Source of the DNA: UBA685 sp049890115
Lineage (GTDB): Bacteria; Pseudomonadota; Alphaproteobacteria; Puniceispirillales; Puniceispirillaceae
Assembly (NCBI GenBank): GCA_049890115.1
Contig: JBMHCC010000049.1
Span: forward strand, 1 to 60,175
Length of the DNA stretch: 60,175 nucleotides
Reading direction: 5' to 3'
In this document: positions 1 through 9,639 of the stretch, piece by piece
Position numbering within the stretch: position 1 is the first letter of the stretch
Layout of the letters: every line of letters begins with the position of its first letter
Made by a program: the position numbers and the translations under genes
Notes under the pieces: model-generated
What the model was told of the DNA's origin: nothing
What the model saw: only the letters and a program-made list of their open reading frames with translations
Databases searched by the model: none

Positions 1-1778
1 ACATCTGTGCCTTTTTCAAAAGCTGTCAGATAGGCCAGTATCTGTGTTGGCACAGTCAGAACAAATGGCATCAGCCACTCATTGCAATTTGGCAGACGGC
101 AAGTAAAGCTGGCAAAATCAACCTTATCAGCACTATCTTCAGCTGCTAGCAGGATGATCTTTGCCCCGCGTGCTTGTGCCTCTTTCAAATTGCTGATGAC
201 TTTTTGGGAAAGACCATCTGAGCCAAGCAAACTCACCACAGGCAACCCATCTTCGATAAGAGCAATAGGACCATGCTTCATTTCACCAGCTGCAAAACCT
301 TCAGCATGAATGTATGATAGTTCTTTGAGCTTTAACGCCCCTTCCATCGCAATTGGAAATAAATTATCTCTGCCCAGGAATAAACAGGAATGTGCCCGTG
401 ATAAATCATTAGCAACAGGGCGCAATTCGTCAAATAAAGACAAGGTTTTACCAATGAGGCTCGGCAGCATTTTCATATCTTCATGCATTTTGCCAGCTTC
501 TTCACTGCTAATTGTGCCTTTTACTCTGCCAAGCGCAATCGCAAGAGACAGCAAGGCTGTTAGCTGAGCGGTAAATGCCTTGGTAGATGCCACACCAATC
601 TCAGGGCCAGCTCGAGTTGGCAGAATAACATCAGCTTCTCTTGCAATGGTGGAATGGTCAACATTGACGAGCCCCATTGTGGAAAGCCCCTGCTCGCTGG
701 CATGACGCATAGCCATCAAAGTATCAAGGCTTTCCCCTGATTGAGAGATGGCAATCGCATGGCTAAGATGGCTTGTAACAGGGCTGCGATAGCGATATTC
801 AGAGGCAACCTCTACACTCACAGGTACATTTGCCAGCTTTTCAATCCAATAACGCCCGACAAGACCAGCATAATGGCTTGTGCCAGCTGCCAGCAATACA
901 ATGCCTGTTACAGAGGCAAGTGTGTCATCATCCATACCAGCTGATAAAATACCAGCTTCATTGGTCATAGCTGCTAGCGTATGCGCAATCGCATCAGGCT
1001 GTTCATGAATTTCTTTTTCCATGAAATGGCGATAACCACCTTTGTGAACTAGACCAGGGCTAGCGGCGACAATCACTTCTTCACGATTAACAATGACATG
1101 ATTATGGTCAAAAATCGTTACTTCATCACGACGAATAACGGCATAATCACCATCTTTTAAATACACGACACGGCGGGTTAAATCAGACATCGCCATCGCA
1201 TCAGATGCCACAAAGCTAGCATCATCACCAATACCAATCGCTAACGGCGATGCATTACGTGCGACCAGCAGGCAATCATCAAAGGCCTTGACCAAGATAG
1301 CCAGCGCATAGGCACCTTCAATGCGTGCTAGTAATGCTTTTAGCAATGCTGCTGGCTCATCAATGGTTTTCAGCAATTCTACACCAAGGTGGCTGATCAC
1401 TTCGCTGTCAGTATCTGATTGGAATTCATGGCCAAGTTCTTGTAACTCAGCGCGTAATTCCTGATAATTTTCGATGATGCCATTATGCACCACAACAACA
1501 GAATCAGAGGCTAAATGCGGGTGCGCGTTTGATTTAGTGACACCGCCATGTGTTGCCCATCTAGTATGACCAATGCCAATCTTTCCAGACATGTCACTAT
1601 CATTCATGATGTCGACCAGATTTTGTAACTTGCCAACAGCCTTTTCCAGCATGATATCGCCATTATTCAAAACAGCGATACCAGAGCTGTCATAGCCACG
1701 ATATTCAAGCCGCTTCAGACCATCAAGAAGAATAGATGTACTTTCACCGTCACCAACATAGCCAACAATACCGCACAT
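1..1778 (-). CDS. glmS: Glutamine--fructose-6-phosphate aminotransferase, C-terminus cut by window edge
   Basis: Makes glucosamine-6-phosphate from fructose-6-phosphate and glutamine, the first step to UDP-GlcNAc for peptidoglycan and LPS; cytoplasmic. Translating the minus strand from 1778 gives MCGIVGYVGDGES, with the N-terminal Cys2 nucleophile of the class II glutamine amidotransferase domain, followed by TRWATHGG and HNGIIENY. The two sugar-isomerase (SIS) domains follow. The reading stays open to base 1, where it ends in KGTDV, about 15 residues before the usual end of this roughly 607-residue enzyme, so 592 residues are present and no frameshift was seen. An AGAGG stands 7 bases before the ATG. 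It diverges from glmU, the later enzyme of the same pathway. The leader is short, with no glmS ribozyme, as expected outside Firmicutes. Confidence 0.97.
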   Translation of the reverse strand, partial: MCGIVGYVGDGESTSILLDGLKRLEYRGYDSSGIAVLNNGDIMLEKAVGKLQNLVDIMNDSDMSGKIGIGHTRWATHGGVTKSNAHPHLASDSVVVVHNGIIENYQELRAELQELGHEFQSDTDSEVISHLGVELLKTIDEPAALLKALLARIEGAYALAILVKAFDDCLLVARNASPLAIGIGDDASFVASDAMAMSDLTRRVVYLKDGDYAVIRRDEVTIFDHNHVIVNREEVIVAASPGLVHKGGYRHFMEKEIHEQPDAIAHTLAAMTNEAGILSAGMDDDTLASVTGIVLLAAGTSHYAGLVGRYWIEKLANVPVSVEVASEYRYRSPVTSHLSHAIAISQSGESLDTLMAMRHASEQGLSTMGLVNVDHSTIAREADVILPTRAGPEIGVASTKAFTAQLTALLSLAIALGRVKGTISSEEAGKMHEDMKMLPSLIGKTLSLFDELRPVANDLSRAHSCLFLGRDNLFPIAMEGALKLKELSYIHAEGFAAGEMKHGPIALIEDGLPVVSLLGSDGLSQKVISNLKEAQARGAKIILLAAEDSADKVDFASFTCRLPNCNEWLMPFVLTVPTQILAYLTAFEKGTD

Positions 1779-1898
1779 AAAACAACCTCTTATTTCTAGA
1801 ATCCAACATCACCAAAGAATTGGGGGATTCAAAATCACATATCCTTATTACCGTTCTAAACGATAGGCAGAGTTATGACCAGATGAAGATGAATTCTT

Positions 1899-1927
1899 TT
1901 GAAGTTTTTAGCCAATTTGACTATAAA
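1899..1927 (+). promoter_or_regulatory. Putative sigma-70 promoter of glmU
   Basis: A -35 TTGAAG (1899-1904), a 17-base spacer and a -10 TATAAA (1922-1927) are seen. The -10 ends 6 bases before the ATG at 1934, so a start site 6-8 bases downstream would fall on or next to the start codon. The expected transcript would have almost no leader. Confidence 0.5.
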
Positions 1928-1933
1928 AAACGC

Positions 1934-3277
1934 ATGGAAGATCATGTTACATTTACCAGCTATATTCTGGCTGCTGGCCATGGCAAACGTTTGAACTCTG
2001 CCCTAGCCAAGCCGCTCCATCCCATTGGTGGCAAAGCAATGCTTGGCTGGGTCATTGACACAGCGATGATGGCAGGCGCCAATCACCTTTGTGTGGCAAC
2101 CAATCCTGCCAATCATCAGGTGACAGATTTCACCAAAAAACACTATCCAGATATGGCGATTGCTTATCAAGATCCCCCCCAAGGTACAGGCCATGCTGCG
2201 CAATGCGCTTTGGCAGAAGCGGGAACAGCAAACCAGCCTGTTTTGGTATTATTTGGTGATACACCACTTATCACAGCTGAGACATTACAACGCCTTGCTT
2301 GTGCTATTACAGATGGTGCTTCGCTTTGTGTCTTAGGATTTGAAGCTGCTAATCCAGCTGGCTATGGCAGGTTGAAAACAGATCAAACTGGCAAGCTGAT
2401 TGCGATTATCGAAGATGCGGACGCCAATGAAGCAGATAAAGCAATCACCACTGTGAATGCTGGTGTGATGGCATTATCACCTGACTGTGCCGCCACCTAT
2501 TTGCCAAAATTATCAAATAATAATGCCCAAGGGGAATATTATCTGACAGATCTGGTGGCACTTGCCAATGATGCAAATGAAACAGTGCGGCTTGTTCTGG
2601 CAGATGGCAATGAAGTGCAAGGGGTAAATAGCCGCTCTGACTTGGCTCTTGTCGAAGCTGCTTTACAGCAACGCCTGCGCCATGCTGCAATGGCTGCTGG
2701 CGTGACATTAACAGCACCTGAGACGATTTTCCTATCTGCTGATACCCAATTATCTCGTGATATTGTGATTGAACCTCATGTTGTCTTTCAAGGGCGTAAT
2801 CACATTGGCGAAGGCACTCTTATTCGCTCATTCAGCCATATAGAAGGTGCTGTCATTGGTGATAGGGCTGTTATTGGCCCTTATGCCCGTTTGCGCCCTG
2901 GCACTGAATTATCAGATGGCGTCAAAATCGGTAATTTTGTTGAAACAAAAAATGCACAATTTGCGAAAGGCGCAAAGGCCAATCATCTATCTTATATTGG
3001 TGATGCATCTGTTGGTGAAAAAGCCAATATTGGTGCTGGCACGATCACATGTAATTATGATGGATTTGATAAGTTTAAAACAGAGATTGGTAAAGGTGCT
3101 TTTATCGGCTCAAACACAGCATTGGTTGCCCCTGTGACCATTGGGGATGGTGCGATTATTGGCGCTGGCTCTACGATCACAAAATCTGTTGACCATGATG
3201 ACCTTGCATTGACAAGAGCACCGCAACGCACCCTTCAACAGGGCGGCAAAGCCTTTCGAACACGCAAAGGAAAATAG
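1934..3277 (+). CDS. glmU: Bifunctional UDP-N-acetylglucosamine pyrophosphorylase / glucosamine-1-phosphate N-acetyltransferase
   Basis: Acetylates glucosamine-1-phosphate and then uridylylates it to UDP-GlcNAc; cytoplasmic. The nucleotidyltransferase signature ILAAGHGKR is at residues 11-19, followed by the nearby KPLH. NNNAQGEYYLTD is in the middle, and a left-handed beta-helix acetyltransferase domain starts at about residue 240. That domain contains RLRPG, NFVETK, the catalytic His351 in NHLSYIGD, and GAGTITCNYDG. Starting at ATG 1934 gives 448 residues, close to the family's 450-460. The frame is open upstream to a TTG at 1820, but that would add 38 residues with no family counterpart and would start upstream of the promoter seen here. 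No Shine-Dalgarno is visible before 1934. hldE follows 3 bases after the stop, so the two are likely co-transcribed. Confidence 0.93.
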   Translation: MEDHVTFTSYILAAGHGKRLNSALAKPLHPIGGKAMLGWVIDTAMMAGANHLCVATNPANHQVTDFTKKHYPDMAIAYQDPPQGTGHAAQCALAEAGTANQPVLVLFGDTPLITAETLQRLACAITDGASLCVLGFEAANPAGYGRLKTDQTGKLIAIIEDADANEADKAITTVNAGVMALSPDCAATYLPKLSNNNAQGEYYLTDLVALANDANETVRLVLADGNEVQGVNSRSDLALVEAALQQRLRHAAMAAGVTLTAPETIFLSADTQLSRDIVIEPHVVFQGRNHIGEGTLIRSFSHIEGAVIGDRAVIGPYARLRPGTELSDGVKIGNFVETKNAQFAKGAKANHLSYIGDASVGEKANIGAGTITCNYDGFDKFKTEIGKGAFIGSNTALVAPVTIGDGAIIGAGSTITKSVDHDDLALTRAPQRTLQQGGKAFRTRKGK

Positions 3278-3280
3278 CTT

Positions 3281-4723
3281 ATGCAGCCAGCACAGGACAT
3301 TGCAAAACGTCTTGATAGGATTTGTGGCCACCATATTTTGGTGATTGGCGATGTGATGCTTGACCGCTTTATTGATGGCAAGGTTGAACGCATCTCACCA
3401 GAAGCACCTGTCCCTGTTCTCAGCCACACCAAACAAACAGCTATGCCTGGCGGTGCTGCCAATGTCGCACGCAATCTTTGTCAGCTTGGCATTATGACAA
3501 GCCTAATTGGCATTGTTGGCAATGATGATGAAGCTGGTATCCTAGCTGATGAGCTATCTCATCTAGCAGGGCTTGCCTATCACCCTATTACAGATGATAG
3601 TCGCCCAACCACAACAAAAACACGCTATCGTTCTGGCACACAACAGATTTTACGTGTTGATAATGAGGTCAAACACCCGATTTCTGAGGCACATCTGGCT
3701 AGTGTGATGAAGCTGGTTCAAGCGCAAATGACCAAGACAGATATCATCATCCTATCAGATTATGCCAAAGGCTGCCTTACCACAGATCTCATCGCTGCTG
3801 TGATAAAGCTGGCAAAACAACATGATAAGATAGTTATGATTGACCCGAAATCAGATGATTTTTCACGCTATCATGGCGCTAGCTATGTCACCCCTAATCT
3901 CAGCGAGCTGGCAGGTGCGGCCAAGCTGACAGATACTTCCTTGGATGCGATTGGCAAAGCTGCCAAAAACCTTTGCCAAACACATGATATATCAGCCATC
4001 CTGACAACCTTATCAGCACGCGGCATGCAGCTATCTGATAGCTCAGACACCAACCATCATATCCCATCTATTGCAAAGGATGTGTTTGATGTCTCTGGTG
4101 CTGGTGATACGGTTGTATCGACATTTGCAGCTGCATTAGCATCAGGGGCAGAGCCTATTGAAGCTATGGATTTTGCCAATTTAGCTGCCTCTATTGTAGT
4201 CTCTAAACCTGGTACTGCAGCATTGACAGCTGGCGAGGTCATTGCAGCATCTGATTTATCAGAACAATCATCTTATGATTTAAATAACTTAACAACGCCT
4301 ATTGCTGAATGGCGCAAACAGGGATTGCGAATTGGTTTTACCAATGGCTGTTTTGATTTGCTTCACCCTGGCCATCTGCATGTCTTGCGCGAGGCAGCCA
4401 GGCTATGTGATAGGCTTATCGTTGGCGTGAATAGTGATCAATCTGTAAAAGCCTTGAAAGGGCCATCACGCCCTATTCAGCCAGAGGCAATGCGTGCCCA
4501 ATCATTGGCCAGCCTGCCTTATGTTGATGCCGTTATCATTTTTGATGATGAAACACCTTTGAAATGTGTTGAGACCATCTCGCCTGATTGCCTTATTAAA
4601 GGTGGTGATTATCAAGCCGAAGAGATTATCGGGGCATCTCATGTGATAGAAAATGGCGGCAGCGTCCAAACCATTGCATTATTGCAAGGTCATTCCACTA
4701 CCGCCATTTTACAAAATTCATAG
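3281..4723 (+). CDS. hldE: Bifunctional D-glycero-beta-D-manno-heptose-7-phosphate kinase / heptose-1-phosphate adenylyltransferase
   Basis: Supplies ADP-heptose for the LPS inner core by phosphorylating heptose-7-phosphate and later adenylylating heptose-1-phosphate; cytoplasmic. The N-terminal PfkB/ribokinase domain (about 1-320) opens with GDVMLDRFIDG, contains PGGAANVARNL, and has the catalytic base Asp276 in DVSGAGDT. The C-terminal cytidylyltransferase-like domain has TNGCFDLLHPGHL from residue 354. The total of 480 residues matches the fused HldE form (about 475). An AAGGA stands 9 bases upstream of the ATG. It follows glmU directly, so two envelope sugar-nucleotide enzymes appear to share a transcript. 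No other LPS gene is nearby. Confidence 0.95.
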   Translation: MQPAQDIAKRLDRICGHHILVIGDVMLDRFIDGKVERISPEAPVPVLSHTKQTAMPGGAANVARNLCQLGIMTSLIGIVGNDDEAGILADELSHLAGLAYHPITDDSRPTTTKTRYRSGTQQILRVDNEVKHPISEAHLASVMKLVQAQMTKTDIIILSDYAKGCLTTDLIAAVIKLAKQHDKIVMIDPKSDDFSRYHGASYVTPNLSELAGAAKLTDTSLDAIGKAAKNLCQTHDISAILTTLSARGMQLSDSSDTNHHIPSIAKDVFDVSGAGDTVVSTFAAALASGAEPIEAMDFANLAASIVVSKPGTAALTAGEVIAASDLSEQSSYDLNNLTTPIAEWRKQGLRIGFTNGCFDLLHPGHLHVLREAARLCDRLIVGVNSDQSVKALKGPSRPIQPEAMRAQSLASLPYVDAVIIFDDETPLKCVETISPDCLIKGGDYQAEEIIGASHVIENGGSVQTIALLQGHSTTAILQNS

Positions 4724-4753
4724 AACAGGCCGCCTATTCATCAGCGGCTGTTC
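4723..4753. other. Imperfect hairpin between convergent hldE and sbmA
   Basis: The arms GAACAGGCCGC (4723-4733) and GCGGCTGTTC (4744-4753) pair over ten bases with one bulged G and leave a 10-base loop containing the sbmA stop codon. There is no T-run on either side, so a classical intrinsic terminator is not supported. It could act as a weak bidirectional terminator or protect transcript 3' ends. Confidence 0.35.
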
Positions 4754-5990
4754 CCACCTCGATAAATTCCTGATCAATCTTTGGCAAAGGCGCATCTGTT
4801 AATGTTGCCTCAAATGCTTCAAGACGCTTATAGATCGAAATCAATTCGATGATGGTCGTCCAGCTATTGACCAAAAACTGAAATGAATTTGAAACCTGAC
4901 CAAAGGCCGATAAAATCTGGGTCATAATACCAAAGGTTATTTGACCAGCAGCAATGGTAGGGATCAAAATCAATGTCGCAAAGATATTATCTGTTTGCAG
5001 ATACAGCCCACGCGCCACATTGAAATACATATAATGGAAATAGATCCTGAAATAGTTGCGCCTAACATTGCTGAATAATTCTGCCAATGTTGGTGGTGTT
5101 GCACGTGTTTCATCATCTTCACCATAGACAAGCTCTTTACGAAAAGCTGCTTCAACACGCTGATTGCGGAATTGCAAACCTGGCAGCTTTATCCCCACAA
5201 TTGCCAAAAGACCTGTGCCAAATAACGCCCACAAGATAGCGGCGGTGACAAGCGGTGCTGGAATAGCGCCAACCAATGGCAATTCGGTTACATGGACAGA
5301 TAGTGACAGAAGCACAGGCAAAAAGGCAAATAAGGTCATAACCGCATCAACAATATTAACGCCTAGCCCCTCCATAATGCCAGCAAAGCGCATGGTATCT
5401 TCTTGAATACGCTGTGAGGCCCCCTCAATATGGCGCAAACGCCCCCAGTGAGATGTATAAAACTCATTCATCGCTGTGCGCCAGCGGAAAATATAATGCG
5501 AGACGAAAAAGCGTGTCAGCACGTAAATCACAACCCAGACAGAGGCAATTTCAAAAAACGTGCCAATCAGACCTAGCAACTCTGATGCTGGAACAGCTTC
5601 CTCACCACCAAGCGCAGTTTGCAACCTGTCATAAAAAGGGCGATACCAGTTATTAATCGCTACTGAAACCTGCACACTATAATAGGTGGAAAATAAAATC
5701 AGCATCGAGCCAGCAATAGACCACCATTGCCAGCGATGCGGGCTGAAATAAAACCAAAATGCACAAAATATGGCGCAAATCAGGAAAAAATAGAGGTAAA
5801 ACCACAAAAATTCAGCTGATATGAAATAGCCAAGCCCAATGATTGGCGGGGTGCCTTCCTCAGCAAATTCAAAGCCAATCGCTGTTCCCATGGTATCGCC
5901 AACACCATACCAAACGGCGACGACAAAAATGACCCATGCGATTGCGCTGGAAAAAAATAATTTTGGTCGTGGAAAAAATGACTGAAACAT
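4734..5990 (-). CDS. sbmA: SbmA/BacA-type inner membrane peptide transporter
   Basis: Proton-driven importer of peptides; relatives take up microcins, bleomycin and proline-rich or host NCR peptides. The 418 residues match the family's length and are co-linear with what I know of E. coli SbmA: an MFQSFFPRPKLFF start, FYFSPHRWQWWSI, NNWYRPFYD, FVSHYIFRWRTAMNEFY, RHIEGASQRIQEDTMRFA, KELVYGEDDETRATPP and SWTTIIELISIYKRL. Several hydrophobic stretches fit a transmembrane half-transporter, and no ATPase domain is fused, which separates SbmA from BacA-related ABC proteins. It lies downstream of rodA in the same direction with a 24-base gap, so it may be read through from the elongation operon, and it converges on hldE. 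Confidence 0.93.
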   Translation of the reverse strand: MFQSFFPRPKLFFSSAIAWVIFVVAVWYGVGDTMGTAIGFEFAEEGTPPIIGLGYFISAEFLWFYLYFFLICAIFCAFWFYFSPHRWQWWSIAGSMLILFSTYYSVQVSVAINNWYRPFYDRLQTALGGEEAVPASELLGLIGTFFEIASVWVVIYVLTRFFVSHYIFRWRTAMNEFYTSHWGRLRHIEGASQRIQEDTMRFAGIMEGLGVNIVDAVMTLFAFLPVLLSLSVHVTELPLVGAIPAPLVTAAILWALFGTGLLAIVGIKLPGLQFRNQRVEAAFRKELVYGEDDETRATPPTLAELFSNVRRNYFRIYFHYMYFNVARGLYLQTDNIFATLILIPTIAAGQITFGIMTQILSAFGQVSNSFQFLVNSWTTIIELISIYKRLEAFEATLTDAPLPKIDQEFIEVGTAADE

Positions 5991-6014
5991 AATTTACCTC
6001 TTTTCCTGATTGCT

Positions 6015-7139
6015 CTAATGCCGTGACAATTTCAGGCTTAGATCTTCATCTTCTAAATCGCCATTGACCGCCATAGCATTAACTAAACCAAGAGCGATAA
6101 ACACAGTCAACATTGCAGTGCCACCATAAGAAATTAATGGCAATGGCACACCAACCACAGGCAGCAAGCCTGTAACCATGGCGATATTCACAAAGACATA
6201 TAAAAATAGCATCCCGCTTATGCCAATACAGACCATTCTGCCAAAGCGGTGCTGGATACGCCAAGACAGGCGTAAAATTGACAGAAAGATAATGAAATAA
6301 ACAGCCAAGACAAACAAATTGCCGATAATGCCAAATTCTTCACCTATCATCGTAAAGACAAAATCTGTTTGCTTTTCAGGCAAATAATTTAATTGGCTTT
6401 GCGATCCCATCAAAAACCCTTTGCCAAAAATACCACCAGATCCAAGTGCAATCTTGGATTGTGTAATCTGAAACCCTGCCCCTAGCAAATCATCACCTGG
6501 GTTAAAAAAGGTCAGAATACGCTGTTTTTGATAATCATATAAATTGGCCCATAAAACAGGCAAAGAGCCAATAAAAGCAGCCAATAGTAAAAAGATATAA
6601 CGATATGGCATGCCTGCTGCAAAAATAACCAATAGGCCGCCTGCTAGTATCATTAAGGATGTGCCAAGATCAGGCTGAACCAAGACAAGTGCAAATGGCA
6701 AGGCCACCATCACAAAAGCTGGTATATAATAGATGAATGAGCGTAATTGTTCTGGTGTTCTGTCAGAAAAATAGCGAGATAACACAAGAATAACGGCTAA
6801 TTTTGCTGGCTCTGATGGCTGAAAATTCAAGGGGCCAAGCGCAATCCATCTGGTTGAACCCTGCCCGAACCCTATCACCTGCAATGCCAGCAAGATGATA
6901 AGAGCCCCAACATAAACCAAATAGGCTGATTGATGGATAAGCCTGATCGGTATCAGGACAATGCTAAACATCATTAGTGCGCCAACCGCTGCTCTGACGA
7001 TATGACGCTCAGCCCATGGGCTCCACGACCCTTGTGAGGCAGAATAAAGAGCTAATGCGCCAATCAGAGACAAAATAGCAACCGCTAGCACCATGCTCCA
7101 AGGTAATTGCCATAATCGGGAGAATAATACGCGCATCAC
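6015..7139 (-). CDS. rodA: Rod-shape-determining peptidoglycan glycosyltransferase RodA (SEDS family)
   Basis: Polymerises lipid II into glycan strands during cell elongation, working with PBP2 (MrdA); integral inner membrane protein. The 374 residues contain about ten hydrophobic segments and SEDS-family signatures: GSTRWIALGPLNFQPSEPAKL, VQPDLGTSLMI, LPEKQTDFVFTMIGEEFG and GLLPVVGVPLPLISYGG. The length is normal for RodA (about 370). Its start overlaps the mrdA stop by 4 bases, which points to translational coupling with its partner transpeptidase. It is the last gene of the mre-mrd operon, before sbmA. FtsW is the main alternative in this family, but the position next to mrdA and mreBCD favours RodA. 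Confidence 0.96.
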   Translation of the reverse strand: MMRVLFSRLWQLPWSMVLAVAILSLIGALALYSASQGSWSPWAERHIVRAAVGALMMFSIVLIPIRLIHQSAYLVYVGALIILLALQVIGFGQGSTRWIALGPLNFQPSEPAKLAVILVLSRYFSDRTPEQLRSFIYYIPAFVMVALPFALVLVQPDLGTSLMILAGGLLVIFAAGMPYRYIFLLLAAFIGSLPVLWANLYDYQKQRILTFFNPGDDLLGAGFQITQSKIALGSGGIFGKGFLMGSQSQLNYLPEKQTDFVFTMIGEEFGIIGNLFVLAVYFIIFLSILRLSWRIQHRFGRMVCIGISGMLFLYVFVNIAMVTGLLPVVGVPLPLISYGGTAMLTVFIALGLVNAMAVNGDLEDEDLSLKLSRH

Positions 7140-9079
7140 ACACCTTTGACTTTGATGGTATGTTGCAAAATATCACGCGCGATTGGTGCTGCCATAGATG
7201 AGCCACTACCGCCATGTTCAACTACTACAACCGCTGCATAGCGCGGGTTTTTTCGAGGAGCATAGGCCACAAATAGCGCGTGATCACGCTCTTTCCAAGG
7301 CCTATCAATATTATCAATAATACCAGCCTCACGCTGTTCTTTGGTAATGCGTTTTACCTGTACAGTGCCTGTCTTTCCCGCCAGACCATATTCATCCAAA
7401 TCATAGCGCCTTGCCGTACCTAGCGGACCTGTTAGGACATTTTCCATCCCTTGTTTGACAACACGCACAATAGATGGCGCAATATTTAAAGGGGCAAATT
7501 CAGGCGTTTCACCATCAGATGTTAGACGCGGTGTAATCGCTCTTTTGCCATCAGCCAACCGTGCTGTCATCACCGCAAGCTGCATTGGTGTTGTCAGAAC
7601 AAATCCCTGGCCAATCCCTGCAACCACAGTCTCACCAGGTGTCCAAACAGTGCCTCTTGCAGCTTTCTTCCAATCACGATTTGGCATAATACCAATTTTT
7701 TCAAATGGCAGATCAAGCCCTGAAACAGCACCAAGGCCAAGCCGTTTTGCCATATCATGAATGCGGTTAATGCCTGTCTTTAAGGCAATTTCATAGAAAT
7801 AGACATCACAAGAACGCTCTAGGGCCTGTTTCACATTCAAAGATTGATGACCTTGATCAAACCAGCAATGGAACTTGCGATCACCAAATTCCATGTGCCC
7901 CTCACATGTATAGCGGGTCTTTGAATTAATAACACCCGCCTCTAATGCTGCTGCTGCGACCACCATTTTAAAGGTTGAACCTGGTGCATATAAACCAGAT
8001 ATAGCGCGATTTAACAAAGGTGTGCGTGGATGGTTGCTAAGCCGTTTCCAATCACGTGTTAGCAATCTTTCTGAAAATAAATTGGGATCATAAGATGGCG
8101 CTGATACCATTGCCACCATATCACCATTGCGCACATCCATCACAATCGCAGCACCTGATTCTGGCGGAATAAAGCGATCTTTCTCATCACGCAGAACCAG
8201 ATCATCACCAGCCGCAAAATGCGCTCTGAGCTCTTCATTCTTGGTCAGTGCTTGTTGGATATTTGCAATATCTTCGACTTTTTCAGAGCGCCCTACGCGC
8301 AATCTCTCATAGGCATAGGCCTGGATTTCCATATTCAAGGTTAGCTTGGCATCTTTGCCTTGTTCTGGATGCTTATCTGTTAAGATACGCACAGCCTTGC
8401 CAAGTGAATTAATCTCTATCCTATCAAGACCAGGTTCACCACGCAGCTGATTTTCAAGCGCATATTCAACACCCACCTTGCCAGTGCGAATATCTGGCAG
8501 CCTGCCCCATTGTGGTTCTTCTTCTAGCTCTTTGGGCGTCACAGGTGATACATAGCCAGTTATATGACCTGTTAAATGCGCTTGCGGATAAATACGGCGA
8601 TAACGCTTGCTAAAGCTAGTACCTGATAATAGAGATGACCGCACAGCTAATTGTGATAAATCACGCTGTGTTAAGTCAGATTTGATTGTGATCGGAATAA
8701 AACGTGGCTGCGATTGCGCCACTTTCACTATATCGGTGATATCTTCATCATCAAGGTCGATAATGCGCGCCAACTGGCTTAATAATTGGGTTAAGTTTTT
8801 GGTATTGGATGGCGTGACGCTCAAAGAATAAGTCTCTGTATTGCCTGCAATTAAGCGATTGCCAGAATCAAAGATTCGGCCTCTGGCAGGTGTCACAGCC
8901 CGTGTATTAAATTGATTGGAATCTGATAATTTTGACCAGCCAGCACTTTGGGCAATTTGCAGCTGATATAAACGCCCTGTCAAAAGCAATCCAAGCGCAA
9001 TTTGACCGCCGCCAATAATCATATTGCGGCGTGACATCCTGGCATGAAGTTCTTTTTTCTGTTTGCGTTTATTCTTCAT
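7136..9079 (-). CDS. mrdA: Penicillin-binding protein 2, elongation-specific transpeptidase
   Basis: Cross-links new peptidoglycan along the side wall; anchored in the inner membrane with a periplasmic catalytic part. The 647 residues hold a short basic N-terminus with one membrane segment (about 19-36) and a PBP dimerisation domain containing TPARGRIFDSGN. The transpeptidase domain has all three motifs: the SxxK box STFK with Ser368, the SxN-type box read here as SCD (ERSCDVYFYE), and KTGT with Lys569. SCD in place of SxN is usual for PBP2. It overlaps rodA by 4 bases and follows mreD by 26 bases. The alternative, FtsI/PBP3, is unlikely given these neighbours. Confidence 0.96.
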   Translation of the reverse strand: MKNKRKQKKELHARMSRRNMIIGGGQIALGLLLTGRLYQLQIAQSAGWSKLSDSNQFNTRAVTPARGRIFDSGNRLIAGNTETYSLSVTPSNTKNLTQLLSQLARIIDLDDEDITDIVKVAQSQPRFIPITIKSDLTQRDLSQLAVRSSLLSGTSFSKRYRRIYPQAHLTGHITGYVSPVTPKELEEEPQWGRLPDIRTGKVGVEYALENQLRGEPGLDRIEINSLGKAVRILTDKHPEQGKDAKLTLNMEIQAYAYERLRVGRSEKVEDIANIQQALTKNEELRAHFAAGDDLVLRDEKDRFIPPESGAAIVMDVRNGDMVAMVSAPSYDPNLFSERLLTRDWKRLSNHPRTPLLNRAISGLYAPGSTFKMVVAAAALEAGVINSKTRYTCEGHMEFGDRKFHCWFDQGHQSLNVKQALERSCDVYFYEIALKTGINRIHDMAKRLGLGAVSGLDLPFEKIGIMPNRDWKKAARGTVWTPGETVVAGIGQGFVLTTPMQLAVMTARLADGKRAITPRLTSDGETPEFAPLNIAPSIVRVVKQGMENVLTGPLGTARRYDLDEYGLAGKTGTVQVKRITKEQREAGIIDNIDRPWKERDHALFVAYAPRKNPRYAAVVVVEHGGSGSSMAAPIARDILQHTIKVKGV

Positions 9080-9105
9080 TGATTAAAAAGCACCATTTTT
9101 TCTGA

Positions 9106-9639
9106 TTATCGCTGTGATGCCTGTATCGATATTTGTGCCAATCTTGTCACAATGACATGGATAAAGGGATAAATTAACATCGTTACACCAAATTGAAAAA
9201 TCACAGATTGCAAATTAATTAGCTGCCAGCTTCCCACCATGAAAAACAATGATTGCAAGCCAGCCATTATCAACATTGCCAACCCAAAACCCTGCCAGAT
9301 CTCAAGAAAATCGCGTTGCTCAGCAAATGGCAATAATGACCTTGTGATAGCTAGACTGACTAATATGGCGAAAGTTTGGCTGTGATAAAGCGAATTAAAG
9401 AATATATCAGCTAAAATGGTGACAATAAAAATTGATAAAAATGGTAATGCAACAGGATAAAATACCACTAATACAAAATAAATCGCAAAGCTAAGCCATG
9501 GCACAGCAAATAAAAACAAATCAAGATGAGATAACGCACCTTCAAATAACGCCACGAAAAACAACACAACAGCGACCATGAATTGCAGCGAAATATAGGA
9601 TTTCAAACGTGCTTTTTCAAAATAGGCCTTGGTGATCAT
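9106..9639 (-). CDS. mreD: Rod-shape-determining membrane protein MreD
   Basis: Small integral membrane member of the elongasome that is thought to link MreC to RodA/PBP2. The 177 residues are strongly hydrophobic, with about five predicted membrane spans and a short hydrophilic N-terminus (MITKAYFEKARLKSYIS). MreD is poorly conserved, so the call rests on size, hydropathy and its fixed place between mreC and mrdA. The start overlaps the mreC stop by 4 bases (ATGA), indicating translational coupling. No sequence oddity is seen. Confidence 0.88.
   Translation of the reverse strand: MITKAYFEKARLKSYISLQFMVAVVLFFVALFEGALSHLDLFLFAVPWLSFAIYFVLVVFYPVALPFLSIFIVTILADIFFNSLYHSQTFAILVSLAITRSLLPFAEQRDFLEIWQGFGLAMLIMAGLQSLFFMVGSWQLINLQSVIFQFGVTMLIYPFIHVIVTRLAQISIQASQR

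Noticed and set aside
1820..1933. 38-residue N-terminal extension of GlmU from a TTG start
   Set aside because: It has no family counterpart, lies upstream of a good promoter and the first conserved motif fits ATG 1934.
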